NCBI GenBank assembly: GCA_000027065.2
Contig: FN543093.2
Coordinates: forward strand, 1,616,074 to 1,680,073
DNA: 64,000 nt
Reading direction: 5' to 3'
Source: Cronobacter turicensis z3032
GTDB lineage: Bacteria; Pseudomonadota; Gammaproteobacteria; Enterobacterales; Enterobacteriaceae
The notes under the pieces are model-generated. The model searched no databases. It worked only from the letters and a program-made list of their open reading frames with translations, and was not told the origin of the DNA. The translations under genes were made by a program, and so were the position numbers. Shown one piece after another: positions 43,423 to 51,533 of the stretch (positions are counted from its first letter, which is position 1; each line of letters begins with the position of its first letter).

Positions 43423-43460
43423 GTTCTCAGTATGCCTTATTTTAGTGAAGCCCGCAGGTT

Positions 43461-43478
43461 AGCTAACACGTGTACGCT
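43461..43478 (-). promoter_or_regulatory. FabR-type operator of fabA
   Basis: On the minus strand AGCGTACACGTGTTAGCT is a near-perfect palindrome matching the FabR site of E. coli fabA, centred about 50 bases before the start codon. Confidence 0.75.
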
Positions 43479-43479
43479 G

Positions 43480-43496
43480 AACAAGTCCGATCAGTT
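43480..43496 (-). promoter_or_regulatory. FadR-type operator of fabA
   Basis: On the minus strand AACTGATCGGACTTGTT matches the FadR consensus AACTGGTCNGACCTGTT in 14 to 15 of 17 positions. It is next to the FabR site and overlaps the end of lonH. Confidence 0.8.
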
Positions 43497-45248
43497 GTGG
43501 TTAAACCAGTTCATCCAGCGTAACGGCCACGGACGCTGGCGGATATCCTGCTGCGTCGCCTGAGCGATTCGCTCGCCGATAACCCCAAGCAGCGTCGTCT
43601 GGCCTTCGCCATCCCACGGGAGAGTGGTTAATAAGGGTAGCGCATCTGTGACATCATCAATGGCCCAGATGGAAAATTGCCCTTCATCTACTGCGTCCAG
43701 AATCGCCTGACATAACGATAAATGACGCACGTTGGCAGAAGGAATAATCACGCCCTGTTTGCCTGTTAAACCGCGGGCCTGACAGACGGTAAAGAATCCT
43801 TCGATTTTCTCATTAAGTCCGCCGACCGGCTGCGCGCGGCCAAACTGATCCACCGAGCCGGTAATGGCAATCTGCTGGTTAAGCGGCGCATTGGCCAGCG
43901 CGCTGATAAGCGCGCACAGCTCTGCCATCGACGCGCTGTCGCCGTCCACTTCGCTGTAGGACTGCTCGAACGTCAGTGAGGCGGAGAAGGGCATCTGCTG
44001 CTCCAGATCCAGCTCCGCCATCAGAAAGGCCTGCATGATCATCATGCCCTTGGCGTGAATATTCCCGCCAAGTTCCGCTTTGCGCTCGATATCGGTAAAT
44101 TCGCCATCGCCGATATGCACTACGCAACTGATACGCGACGGCTCGCCGAACGCGCGCGGATGCCCCGGAAATTCAACCACCGAGAGTGCGTTAATCTGAC
44201 CGATGCGTTCGCCTTCGGTTTCGACCAGCAGTTGTCCAAGCAGAATTTCATCCTGCATACGCTCTGCAAGATATCCCTCACGCCAGGCGCGGCGCGCCAG
44301 CATGTCGGAAAATTGCGCCGCGCTGAACGTCGCCTCGTCGCAGAAGGCGGCGACTTCCGTTAACTGACGCGCCATCCAGAGCGGATCGATAGGCAGCGTT
44401 TCCTGGTCGCCGGTGTAGCGCACGGCTTCGCGGATGAGCAGCGGCCAGGCGTCGCTTGCCGGCGCGGGCAACTGCTGCTCCGCTGCCTGCGCGCAGACCC
44501 AGTTACACCAGAGCGCGATATCTTCTTCGTCACTGATTTGCAGATCGTCTTCATATTCGCTGTAGATGGCCTGCTGCGCGAGAACGGGCTCCATCTCCTG
44601 GAAATCCGCCAGCGATTCGCGATCGCCTACCAGCACGACGCGAAGATTAAGAGGCAGGGGAGGGACAGACACCGGCAGCGGGCGCGTCTCGTCGGGCGCA
44701 ACCCAGTCGAAGCGTTTAGTGATGACCATCTGCTTCAGGCGCAGCCACAGAAGCGGTTGCAGCAGCAGCGTTTTCAACGACACGACCAGAATGCCGCCGT
44801 TCGCTTTATGCACGAGACCGGGCTCAAGTGAAATCTGGCCAGCAAACTGTCTGACGCAACCGAACAGCTCGCCGGCTTCAGCCCAGGTGGCGACAACCAC
44901 GTCGCGAAGCACTGCGAAATCACCCGGCGTTCCCGTGGGCGGCGTCAGGGTGATATTTTGGTTTTCAATAAGATAGTGACCGCCGACCAGCTCTGGCTGG
45001 GGCGGCAGCAGCGCTTTCGCGGTGCTGGCGATAAGCTCCAGCAAAGGCTTTTCTTCGTCAGCCTTTACCAGCATGAAATCATTTAAAGGACGCGGCGCGC
45101 ACAGCTGGCTCAGTCCGTCGTGAAGGCGAGGCTGAAGCGCCTCAAAATCAAGCGCGGCCGCAAAACCGGCATCCATTTCAACGAACCGGGACTGGAAGGT
45201 CTCCGTATCGGGTACAAGCGCTTGTGATGTAAGTCTGTTAATGGTCAA
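43491..45248 (-). CDS. lonH: Lon-like protease LonH (YcbZ)
   Basis: A 585-residue protein of the usual length. The C-terminal Lon protease domain carries the dyad Ser438 (DGDSAS) and Lys481 (GGLNEK), 43 residues apart as in Lon. The N-terminal half has an AAA-like region with HKANGGILVVS but no recognisable Walker A, so ATP use is doubtful. Its role in E. coli is not defined. The stop codon overlaps the FadR site of fabA. Confidence 0.93.
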   Translation of the reverse strand: MTINRLTSQALVPDTETFQSRFVEMDAGFAAALDFEALQPRLHDGLSQLCAPRPLNDFMLVKADEEKPLLELIASTAKALLPPQPELVGGHYLIENQNITLTPPTGTPGDFAVLRDVVVATWAEAGELFGCVRQFAGQISLEPGLVHKANGGILVVSLKTLLLQPLLWLRLKQMVITKRFDWVAPDETRPLPVSVPPLPLNLRVVLVGDRESLADFQEMEPVLAQQAIYSEYEDDLQISDEEDIALWCNWVCAQAAEQQLPAPASDAWPLLIREAVRYTGDQETLPIDPLWMARQLTEVAAFCDEATFSAAQFSDMLARRAWREGYLAERMQDEILLGQLLVETEGERIGQINALSVVEFPGHPRAFGEPSRISCVVHIGDGEFTDIERKAELGGNIHAKGMMIMQAFLMAELDLEQQMPFSASLTFEQSYSEVDGDSASMAELCALISALANAPLNQQIAITGSVDQFGRAQPVGGLNEKIEGFFTVCQARGLTGKQGVIIPSANVRHLSLCQAILDAVDEGQFSIWAIDDVTDALPLLTTLPWDGEGQTTLLGVIGERIAQATQQDIRQRPWPLRWMNWFNHN

Positions 45249-45431
45249 TGTCGAGGTTTTTTAGTCAGATGTAAAAGGCGAGATTATAGCGTAATGGGCG
45301 GGGCAACACACCGGAAATGCCAATATTGCCCTGCAGAATCTCCCCATGCGTCACAGACGATTATTTCCCCTCAGCGAAACGAAAAAAAACTGTTATCCTG
45401 AAATGAGTTACACGGTCATCCTGAGATCGCA

Positions 45432-45887
45432 ATGAAATACCAACAACTCGAAAACCTCGAAAGCGGCTGGAAGTGGAAATATCTGGTGAAGAAGCATCGT
45501 GAAGGCGAGCTGATTACCCGTTATGTCGAAGCCAGCGCGGCGAAAGAGGCGGTGGATCTCTTGCTGGGTATGGAAAACGAACCGGTAAGAGTGCTGGGCT
45601 GGATTGAGCAGCATATGAACCCGGCGCTGCAAAACCGCCTGAAGCAGACGATTCGCGCCCGTCGTAAGCGGCATTTTAATGCTGAGCATCAGCATACCCG
45701 TAAAAAGTCCATCGACCTGGAGTTTATTGTCTGGCAGCGGCTCGCGGGCCTCGCGCAGCGTCGCGGCGTCACGCTTTCAGAAACGATTGTTCAGCTGATA
45801 GAAGACGCCGAGCGCAAAGAGAAATATGAAAACCACATGTCGACGTTGAAGCAGGATTTACAGGCACTGCTGGGGAAGAAAGAGTAA
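45432..45887 (+). CDS. matP: Macrodomain Ter protein MatP
   Basis: A 151-residue DNA-binding protein close to E. coli MatP, starting [21 protein letters not shown] four-helix N-terminal domain precedes a ribbon-helix-helix ([20 protein letters not shown]) and a C-terminal coiled coil (about 130-150) for tetramer formation. It binds matS sites across the Ter region and excludes MukBEF, which is also encoded in this window. It is divergent from lonH. Confidence 0.97.
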   Translation: MKYQQLENLESGWKWKYLVKKHREGELITRYVEASAAKEAVDLLLGMENEPVRVLGWIEQHMNPALQNRLKQTIRARRKRHFNAEHQHTRKKSIDLEFIVWQRLAGLAQRRGVTLSETIVQLIEDAERKEKYENHMSTLKQDLQALLGKKE

Positions 45888-46040
45888 CCCGGGCGGAAGG
45901 TTTGAAAGGTGTAATGCAGTTATTCGTTTTGCTGCTCGTTGTGAATGCTCTGCTGGCTGAACCGCACGGTCAGGCCAAAGGTAACAAAGATTGCACGCGC
46001 TTCTTATTAAACCCATCGCTGCCATAACGCTTCCAGAAAA

Positions 46041-46070
46041 CAAAAAACCCCGCCGTGGCGGGGTTTTTCT
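46041..46070 (-). terminator. Rho-independent terminator after ompA
   Basis: AACCCCGCC-GT-GGCGGGGTT has A residues on one side and T residues on the other; on the minus strand it ends the ompA transcript about 15 bases past the stop. Confidence 0.9.
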
Positions 46071-46081
46071 TAACGTTTAAC

Positions 46082-47125
46082 TTAAGCCTGCGGCTGAGTT
46101 ACAACGTCTTTAACGCCTTTAACTTCGATCTCTACGCGACGATCCGGACCCAGGCACTCGATCAGAGCTGCACGAGGTTTCACGTTGTCACAGGTGTTGC
46201 CAGTGACCGGATTGGATTCGCCCATACCACGTGCGGAGATCTTGTTGGACGGGATGCCTTTGGAGATCAGGTAGTCAACAACAGACTGAGCACGTTTCTC
46301 GGACAGACCCTGGTTGTAAGAGTCAGAACCGATACGGTCGGTGAAGCCCAGAACCACGACGGAACCGTCTTTCGGATCCAGGTTGCTCAGCTGAGAGTAC
46401 ATCTGATCCAGCGCCTGCTGACCTTCCGGTTTCAGGGTCGCTTTGTTGAAGTTGAACAGAACGTCAGACTTCAGAGTGAAGTGCTTGGTCTGTACTTCCG
46501 GAGCCGGAGCCGGAGCCGGAGCTACAACCGGAGCTGCATCTTCCTGCTGACCGAAACGGTAGGAAACACCTACGCTCAGCATGCCGTTGTCCGGACGAGC
46601 GCCAACAGTCTGCGCGTCACCGATGTTGTTAACCCACTGGTATTCCAGACGGGTAGCGATGTCGCGGGTCATTGCCCACTCAACGCCGCCAGCGAATACC
46701 GGAGAAACGCCAGTGTCGTGGTCGTCGCCGCCGATGTTAGAAGAGGAGTCAGCACGCCATACCATGCCGCCCAGACGGGTGTAAACGTCCAGATCGTCGG
46801 TTACCGGGTAACCCAGTTTAGCGGTCAGCTGTACGCCCTGTGCTTTGAAAGCGCCGTTTACAGTGTCGCCTTTATACGGCATGCGGCCGAGCCAGTCGTA
46901 GCCCATTTCGAAACCAACGTACGGGTTAACCTGGTAACCACCGAACGCGCCTGCGCCCAGCTGGCTTTCGTGAGTCGGACCGTCGTTAGGGATAAAGCCG
47001 GTATCATGGAACTGGGACCAACCCAGTTTGCCACCTGCATACCAGGTGTTATCTTTCGGTGCGGCCTGCGCTACGGTAGCGAAGCCAGCCAGTGCCACTG
47101 CAATCGCGATAGCTGTCTTTTTCAT
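46082..47125 (-). CDS. ompA: Outer membrane protein A
   Basis: A 347-residue protein. The start [20 protein letters not shown] is chosen by signal peptide (cleavage AQA-APKD) and by the leader GATGATAACGAGGCGCAAAA, identical to E. coli. An eight-strand barrel (about 22-195) is followed by a PAPAPAP linker and a C-terminal peptidoglycan-binding domain ([40 protein letters not shown]). A Cys pair lies in [21 protein letters not shown]. It anchors the outer membrane to the cell wall. The long 5' leader with a CTTTTCC/GGAAAAG hairpin and MicA target is conserved. Confidence 0.98.
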   Translation of the reverse strand: MKKTAIAIAVALAGFATVAQAAPKDNTWYAGGKLGWSQFHDTGFIPNDGPTHESQLGAGAFGGYQVNPYVGFEMGYDWLGRMPYKGDTVNGAFKAQGVQLTAKLGYPVTDDLDVYTRLGGMVWRADSSSNIGGDDHDTGVSPVFAGGVEWAMTRDIATRLEYQWVNNIGDAQTVGARPDNGMLSVGVSYRFGQQEDAAPVVAPAPAPAPEVQTKHFTLKSDVLFNFNKATLKPEGQQALDQMYSQLSNLDPKDGSVVVLGFTDRIGSDSYNQGLSEKRAQSVVDYLISKGIPSNKISARGMGESNPVTGNTCDNVKPRAALIECLGPDRRVEIEVKGVKDVVTQPQA

Positions 47126-47481
47126 TTTTTGCGCCTCGTTATCATCCAAAAAGGCCATGCGCTTTTCCTGAGGAAAAGTTCACGGTTAAATCCTTCACCG
47201 GGGTATAGCTCAATGGTTACTCTACCGATATTGTCGGTTTATTGATGAGCACCCTGGCGAGGTAAAGTCTACAACGTAGTTGAAAACTTACAAGTGTGAA
47301 GTCCGTCAGGCATATGAAAAAAAACAACTTGCGAAAGCAAAATTTAACATTTTTGCGTCAATTTTAAACACTCGTAAAGTGCAGAACCGGACATTAGCGC
47401 CCGTCTGGCCGTTCATTCGCCTCTATCGCTTCTGCTAAAGAGACACGCACAAATTTTTGCCAGGATTTATCCTAAAAAGGA
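47126..47481 (-). promoter_or_regulatory. ompA leader and promoter region with CRP site
   Basis: The ~130-base leader contains a CTTTTCCTCAGGAAAAG hairpin (near 47162-47178). Upstream, on the minus strand, TGACGGACTTCACA (47295-47308) fits the CRP site of E. coli ompA. Between 47310 and 47481 the DNA is AT-rich and shows no gene; it separates ompA from sulA. Confidence 0.7.
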
Positions 47482-47988
47482 TTAATGCACCATTCTTGAG
47501 TGAATTCTTAAGCCAGAACGTGGTCGGTCACCGGGAAGCGAGGGCTGAACGGGGCGCATTAAGAAACCCATCGCGTTGCCTTTCTCCGCCGCTTCCGTCA
47601 GACGACGATGCTCATCGTCCGTTAAATCATCATGCAGCCAGGCGATCACCACGCTGTAGTTACCGGTCTCCAGCGCACGGATCATGGAATCCAGCGTCAC
47701 CTGCGGGTTCATTTGACTGACCTGCATCACTTTCGTCAGTGGCAGGCCCGCGGATTCGACCCACTCGCGGCTCAGACGCTGTTGCGGGGTAAGCCACAGC
47801 TGCCAGCGGGACTGCAATCCGAGCTGCTGCAGGAGCGGCAGCAACACCATTTGCGTCATCCTCGGCTGGTCTTCGTTGTACATCACTTCACTGATCAGGC
47901 CTCTTGTTTCAGCCTGAGCCAAAGCATCAGCCGTTTCTTTTGCCAGACGACGTGAGCCATGCGCGCGATTTTGATGAGAAAAGTACAT
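47482..47988 (-). CDS. sulA: SOS cell division inhibitor SulA
   Basis: A 168-residue protein starting [20 protein letters not shown], with the central [24 protein letters not shown] segment that binds FtsZ and a C-terminal LRIHSRMVH that resembles the Lon recognition tail. It stops division during DNA damage. A full LexA box lies 22 bases upstream. It is divergent from sxy. Confidence 0.97.
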   Translation of the reverse strand: MYFSHQNRAHGSRRLAKETADALAQAETRGLISEVMYNEDQPRMTQMVLLPLLQQLGLQSRWQLWLTPQQRLSREWVESAGLPLTKVMQVSQMNPQVTLDSMIRALETGNYSVVIAWLHDDLTDDEHRRLTEAAEKGNAMGFLMRPVQPSLPGDRPRSGLRIHSRMVH

Positions 47989-48010
47989 AAAGGTCCAGCC
48001 TCGCTAGTTA

Positions 48011-48026
48011 CTGTATGCATATACAG
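48011..48026 (-). promoter_or_regulatory. LexA box of sulA
   Basis: CTGTATATGCATACAG on the minus strand is a perfect 16-base SOS box (CTG-N10-CAG). It sits directly in front of sulA and within 200 bases of sxy. Confidence 0.92.
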
Positions 48027-48205
48027 TAATGCTGGCGCGACCAAAGATCAATCGAAATTTCGGAAAGCATCTCGCAAATTTCGCATCTCGATCGGCGGAA
48101 AACGAAATTCGGATTGCTCATGGGGCGCAACTTTCATATGTTCCTGTTAAGGGAAAAGCTAATGGAATTTTTTATCCGTTACTTGTTGATATAAAAGGAA
48201 TAATC

Positions 48206-48820
48206 ATGGATAAATCCTCGTCTGACACTCTTGTTCGGGTGCAGAATACTCTTTCATCTTTGGGAAATGTCACCCATCGTTCACTGTTTGGCGGCTACAG
48301 CCTCGCCATTAATGACGCCGTGTTCGCTATGCTCGTCGAAGGGCGGTTTTACCTGCGCGCCAGCAACCAGAGTCGCGACTATCAGCTCGCCCATAACCCG
48401 CCGATGCTGGTCTGTACCCGGCGCGGGCGTCACATCAGCCTCAATTATTATCTGGTGGATGAAGCGTTATGGAATTCGCCGCCCTTGCTGCGTGAACACG
48501 CCCGAACGGCGCTGGCCTGCGCGCAGGCGGAGAAAACCGAGCGCGCCCGCGAGCGGCGGGTTAAAGATATGCCCAATCTTAATGTTCAGCTTGAGGTGTC
48601 GTTGTGGGAAGCCGGGATCCGCGATGTGGAGACGCTCTGCGCATACGGTGCGAAAGAGTGCTGGCTGAAGCTGCGAAAAGCACGGAAAAACCTCAGCCTG
48701 CAAGTGCTCTATGCGCTACAGGGCGCCATTATCGGCACCCATGAAGCGGCATTACCCGTACACATCCGCGAAGAGCTGCTGGAGTGGTTTATGCAGCTCT
48801 CTGTACAGAATCACTCCTGA
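48206..48820 (+). CDS. sxy: TfoX/Sxy family competence regulator
   Basis: A 204-residue protein with a TfoX N-terminal domain (about 12-105, SLFGGYSLAINDAVFAMLVE) and TfoX C-terminal domain (about 115-195, MPNLNVQLEVSLWEAGIRDV, GAIIGTHEAALP). The start MDKSSSDTLVRVQNTLSSLG follows AAAAGGAATAATC. Sxy works with CRP at CRP-S promoters to turn on DNA uptake genes. The N-terminus is more diverged from E. coli than the rest. Its last 10 bases overlap the convergent yccS. Confidence 0.94.
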   Translation: MDKSSSDTLVRVQNTLSSLGNVTHRSLFGGYSLAINDAVFAMLVEGRFYLRASNQSRDYQLAHNPPMLVCTRRGRHISLNYYLVDEALWNSPPLLREHARTALACAQAEKTERARERRVKDMPNLNVQLEVSLWEAGIRDVETLCAYGAKECWLKLRKARKNLSLQVLYALQGAIIGTHEAALPVHIREELLEWFMQLSVQNHS

Positions 48821-50946
48821 GCGAGCTGACGCTGGAGACGGCTGATTTCCGGTAAAAGGGAAATCAACAGACCGATTTGCTGAAGCACCAGCGGCTCTTT
48901 GCTCTCCTGGCGCGGCTCAATCTGTTCGATGCGCTGCGCCAGCTCCGTCAATGATTTCTCCACGCGCGCTTCATCTGCGGGCTGATGATGCAGCGCGTCG
49001 TCGACATAACAGACGGCGTCGTCGAGCAGAGAAAGGATCTCCTGACGCGTCAGTTTTTCACGGTGCGCGCCAAGCGCCGAAATATAGCTGGTCAGCGTAT
49101 GGTTCAGGCACAGAAACCGGAAGGCGATATCGCGCATCTGCGCGCTCACCCGCGGCTCGCTGGACATATTGGATACCACTGACGCCAGCTCCGCATCGCT
49201 GTTATGCGCATCGCGACGGGCGATACGATACGCCAGACGGTTATCGCGGCCCTGGTGATACTGCTCAAGGATCGCATCGAGATAACGGCAGTTGGCGTTC
49301 AGCGCGCGCTCCAGCACCACGGGCAACCGGCGGAACTGCCAGTCAGGCCAGATAAAGCTCACCGCGCACCAGGCGATAGCGCAGCCGATTATCGTATCCA
49401 CCACGCGCGGCAGCGCCACCTCGAACCCTTCGCCCAGCAGGTTAAAGCACAGCAATACCAGCAGCGTGATAAACAGCGTGGCGTGCGCATATTGCACGGT
49501 CCGGAAGACAAAGAAGAGCACGCCGGTGATAACGATCAGCACCAGTTGCCCCTCAAGCGAAGGCACGAAGTAGAGCACCGGAATACCGACCGCGACGCCC
49601 GCCAGCGTGCCGATAATGCGCAGCGTCAGACGATGGCGCGTGGCGTTATAGTTCGGCTGGCACACAAACAGGCTGGTCAGCAATATCCAGTAGCCGTGAT
49701 TCATCCCGGTGAACTGGATAAAGGCGTAGCCTACGCACAGCACCACGGACATGCGCACTGCATGGCGAAAGAGCGCGGACTGCGGCGTCAGGTTGCGGGT
49801 CAGGCGAAACCAGACATCGCTGAAGCCGTTCAGACCGTCATCCGACAGGCTGTGTTCGCTCTCGCTGGCGACGGGCTGCGTAAACGGCTGTTCTGATTCA
49901 ATGGTGGCGAGCTGGGCGTCGATCGCTTTCAGGTTTGCGACCAGAAAGCGCACAGCTTTGATTTCCGATGCAGAACCGCCCGCCGCAGCGGTGCGATCGA
50001 GCGCCGCGTCGAGATGCGTAAAAGCGCGCTCGAAACGCGGATCGTGCTGGTAGGGCGCACGCAGCAGGACAGAGCGCGCCAGTTGCTGACACGCCTGCGA
50101 TTGCATCGAAAGCAGCCGCTGGAAGCGAAACATCACGTCACTGTAGCGGAAGGTATCGCGCAGCGTCTGGTACTGGATATGGGACGAGCTGGCGCGTTCG
50201 TGAATATCCTGCGCGACGAAATAATAGTGCAGGGTACGCCGCGTGCTGCGCTGACCGCGATCCCCGCGCAGACGGGTCAGCAATGAAGCTTTGGTCTGAT
50301 TCAGCGTCGCGACCAGTTGGCTGTTCGCCATCGCCAGCTCCATCATCGGCACCTGGCTTTCATCTTCAATATCCGGGTCGAAAAAGCGTGATTTGATTTC
50401 CAGATAATGCGCCAGCTGTTCATAGCAGCGGGCGAGGTTTTCCTGGAGCGGGCGCACAGGAAAGAGCAGATGGCCCGTAAGCGTCAGAAGGTTGTACCAG
50501 ACTGCGCCTGCGAGCAGCAGTAGCGGTTGCTGATACCAGTGCTCATACAATGAAACCCCGAGCATGGTGTAAATCGCGATCAGCAGCGCGCCGAAGGCGA
50601 TCGTGGCGTAGCGCTGGCCGAGACCGCCCAGCAAAATAAAACCGATGGTCGAGACCGTCAGCCCGATAGCAAACAGCCATGGCCACGGAAAGAGGAGCTC
50701 CACCGAGGCGGAGGCGATAAAAAAGCTGACCAGCGTTATGAGCAGATTGCGCAGGCGGCCCGTCAGGCGGTCGTCGAGATCGGTGAGCGCCGCAGCCACA
50801 ACGCCAAGCGTCAGCGGGATAGTCAGCTTCGCCTCGCCAAGCCACCAGGGCAGCGCCGCCGTCCCGCATAGCGCGATAAAAATGCGCACGTTGGTCAGCC
50901 ACGCGCTGTTCCAGGCGTGGCGGTGAAGCAAAGGGTTGAGCATCAT
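48811..50946 (-). CDS. yccS: YccS, FUSC-family inner membrane protein
   Basis: A 711-residue protein of the YccS/YhfK family, with two clusters of about five membrane helices (about 15-150 and 395-515) separated by a cytoplasmic region, and a C-terminal soluble helical part (about 540-711). The family is related to aromatic acid exporter/fusaric acid resistance proteins, but the substrate of YccS is unknown. It is followed upstream by yccF on the same strand, 14 bases apart. Confidence 0.93.
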   Translation of the reverse strand: MMLNPLLHRHAWNSAWLTNVRIFIALCGTAALPWWLGEAKLTIPLTLGVVAAALTDLDDRLTGRLRNLLITLVSFFIASASVELLFPWPWLFAIGLTVSTIGFILLGGLGQRYATIAFGALLIAIYTMLGVSLYEHWYQQPLLLLAGAVWYNLLTLTGHLLFPVRPLQENLARCYEQLAHYLEIKSRFFDPDIEDESQVPMMELAMANSQLVATLNQTKASLLTRLRGDRGQRSTRRTLHYYFVAQDIHERASSSHIQYQTLRDTFRYSDVMFRFQRLLSMQSQACQQLARSVLLRAPYQHDPRFERAFTHLDAALDRTAAAGGSASEIKAVRFLVANLKAIDAQLATIESEQPFTQPVASESEHSLSDDGLNGFSDVWFRLTRNLTPQSALFRHAVRMSVVLCVGYAFIQFTGMNHGYWILLTSLFVCQPNYNATRHRLTLRIIGTLAGVAVGIPVLYFVPSLEGQLVLIVITGVLFFVFRTVQYAHATLFITLLVLLCFNLLGEGFEVALPRVVDTIIGCAIAWCAVSFIWPDWQFRRLPVVLERALNANCRYLDAILEQYHQGRDNRLAYRIARRDAHNSDAELASVVSNMSSEPRVSAQMRDIAFRFLCLNHTLTSYISALGAHREKLTRQEILSLLDDAVCYVDDALHHQPADEARVEKSLTELAQRIEQIEPRQESKEPLVLQQIGLLISLLPEISRLQRQLAQE

Positions 50947-50960
50947 GAGCGCATCCGGAA

Positions 50961-51407
50961 TTACTGGAAACGGCGGCGCGCGTTAGCTTCGCGGGCGGCC
51001 CTGGCCGTTTCGACGGAGACAACGCGACGGCCCACCGGCCACAGCGCAATCGCGGCGATTTTAAAATTCGCGATGCCGACCGGAATGCCGATAATGGTCA
51101 GACACTGCGCAATACCTGCGGCGATGTGCAGCAGGCACAGCCACCAGCCGAAAAACACCAGCCAGAAAATATTCAGCAGCGTGCCGCCCGTGTTCAGCAG
51201 CGCGTTTTTCCCTGCCGGATCGAGCTCGTCGACATGCACCGCTTCATTACCGTACGGCAGCAGCGAAAGCTTTGTGATTTCCCAGCAGGAGCGTGTCAGC
51301 GGCAGCGTCACCACCAGAAGGATGCTAATAAGCGTCGCCACAAGCCAGGAGAACGTCGTGGCGAAGCCGCCCAGAACGAAATTCAGAATATTTAAAACAG
51401 TACGCAT
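50961..51407 (-). CDS. yccF: YccF, DUF307 inner membrane protein
   Basis: A 148-residue protein starting MRTVLNILNFVLGGFATTFS, with two DUF307 repeats and about four hydrophobic stretches (FVLGGFATTFSWLVATLISI, LLNIFWLVFFGWWLCLLHIA). Function is unknown. It probably shares a transcript with yccS and is divergent from helD. Confidence 0.93.
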   Translation of the reverse strand: MRTVLNILNFVLGGFATTFSWLVATLISILLVVTLPLTRSCWEITKLSLLPYGNEAVHVDELDPAGKNALLNTGGTLLNIFWLVFFGWWLCLLHIAAGIAQCLTIIGIPVGIANFKIAAIALWPVGRRVVSVETARAAREANARRRFQ

Positions 51408-51533
51408 AAAACCTCAAAAGCATCGGCAAAGCGCCGGAATGATAACCACAACAATTGTAACGCGTTTTGGGTCTGGAGCGTGATATCGCAGGCGGGTAAA
51501 CTTAGCGCCATAACACCATTTACTGGCAGCCTC

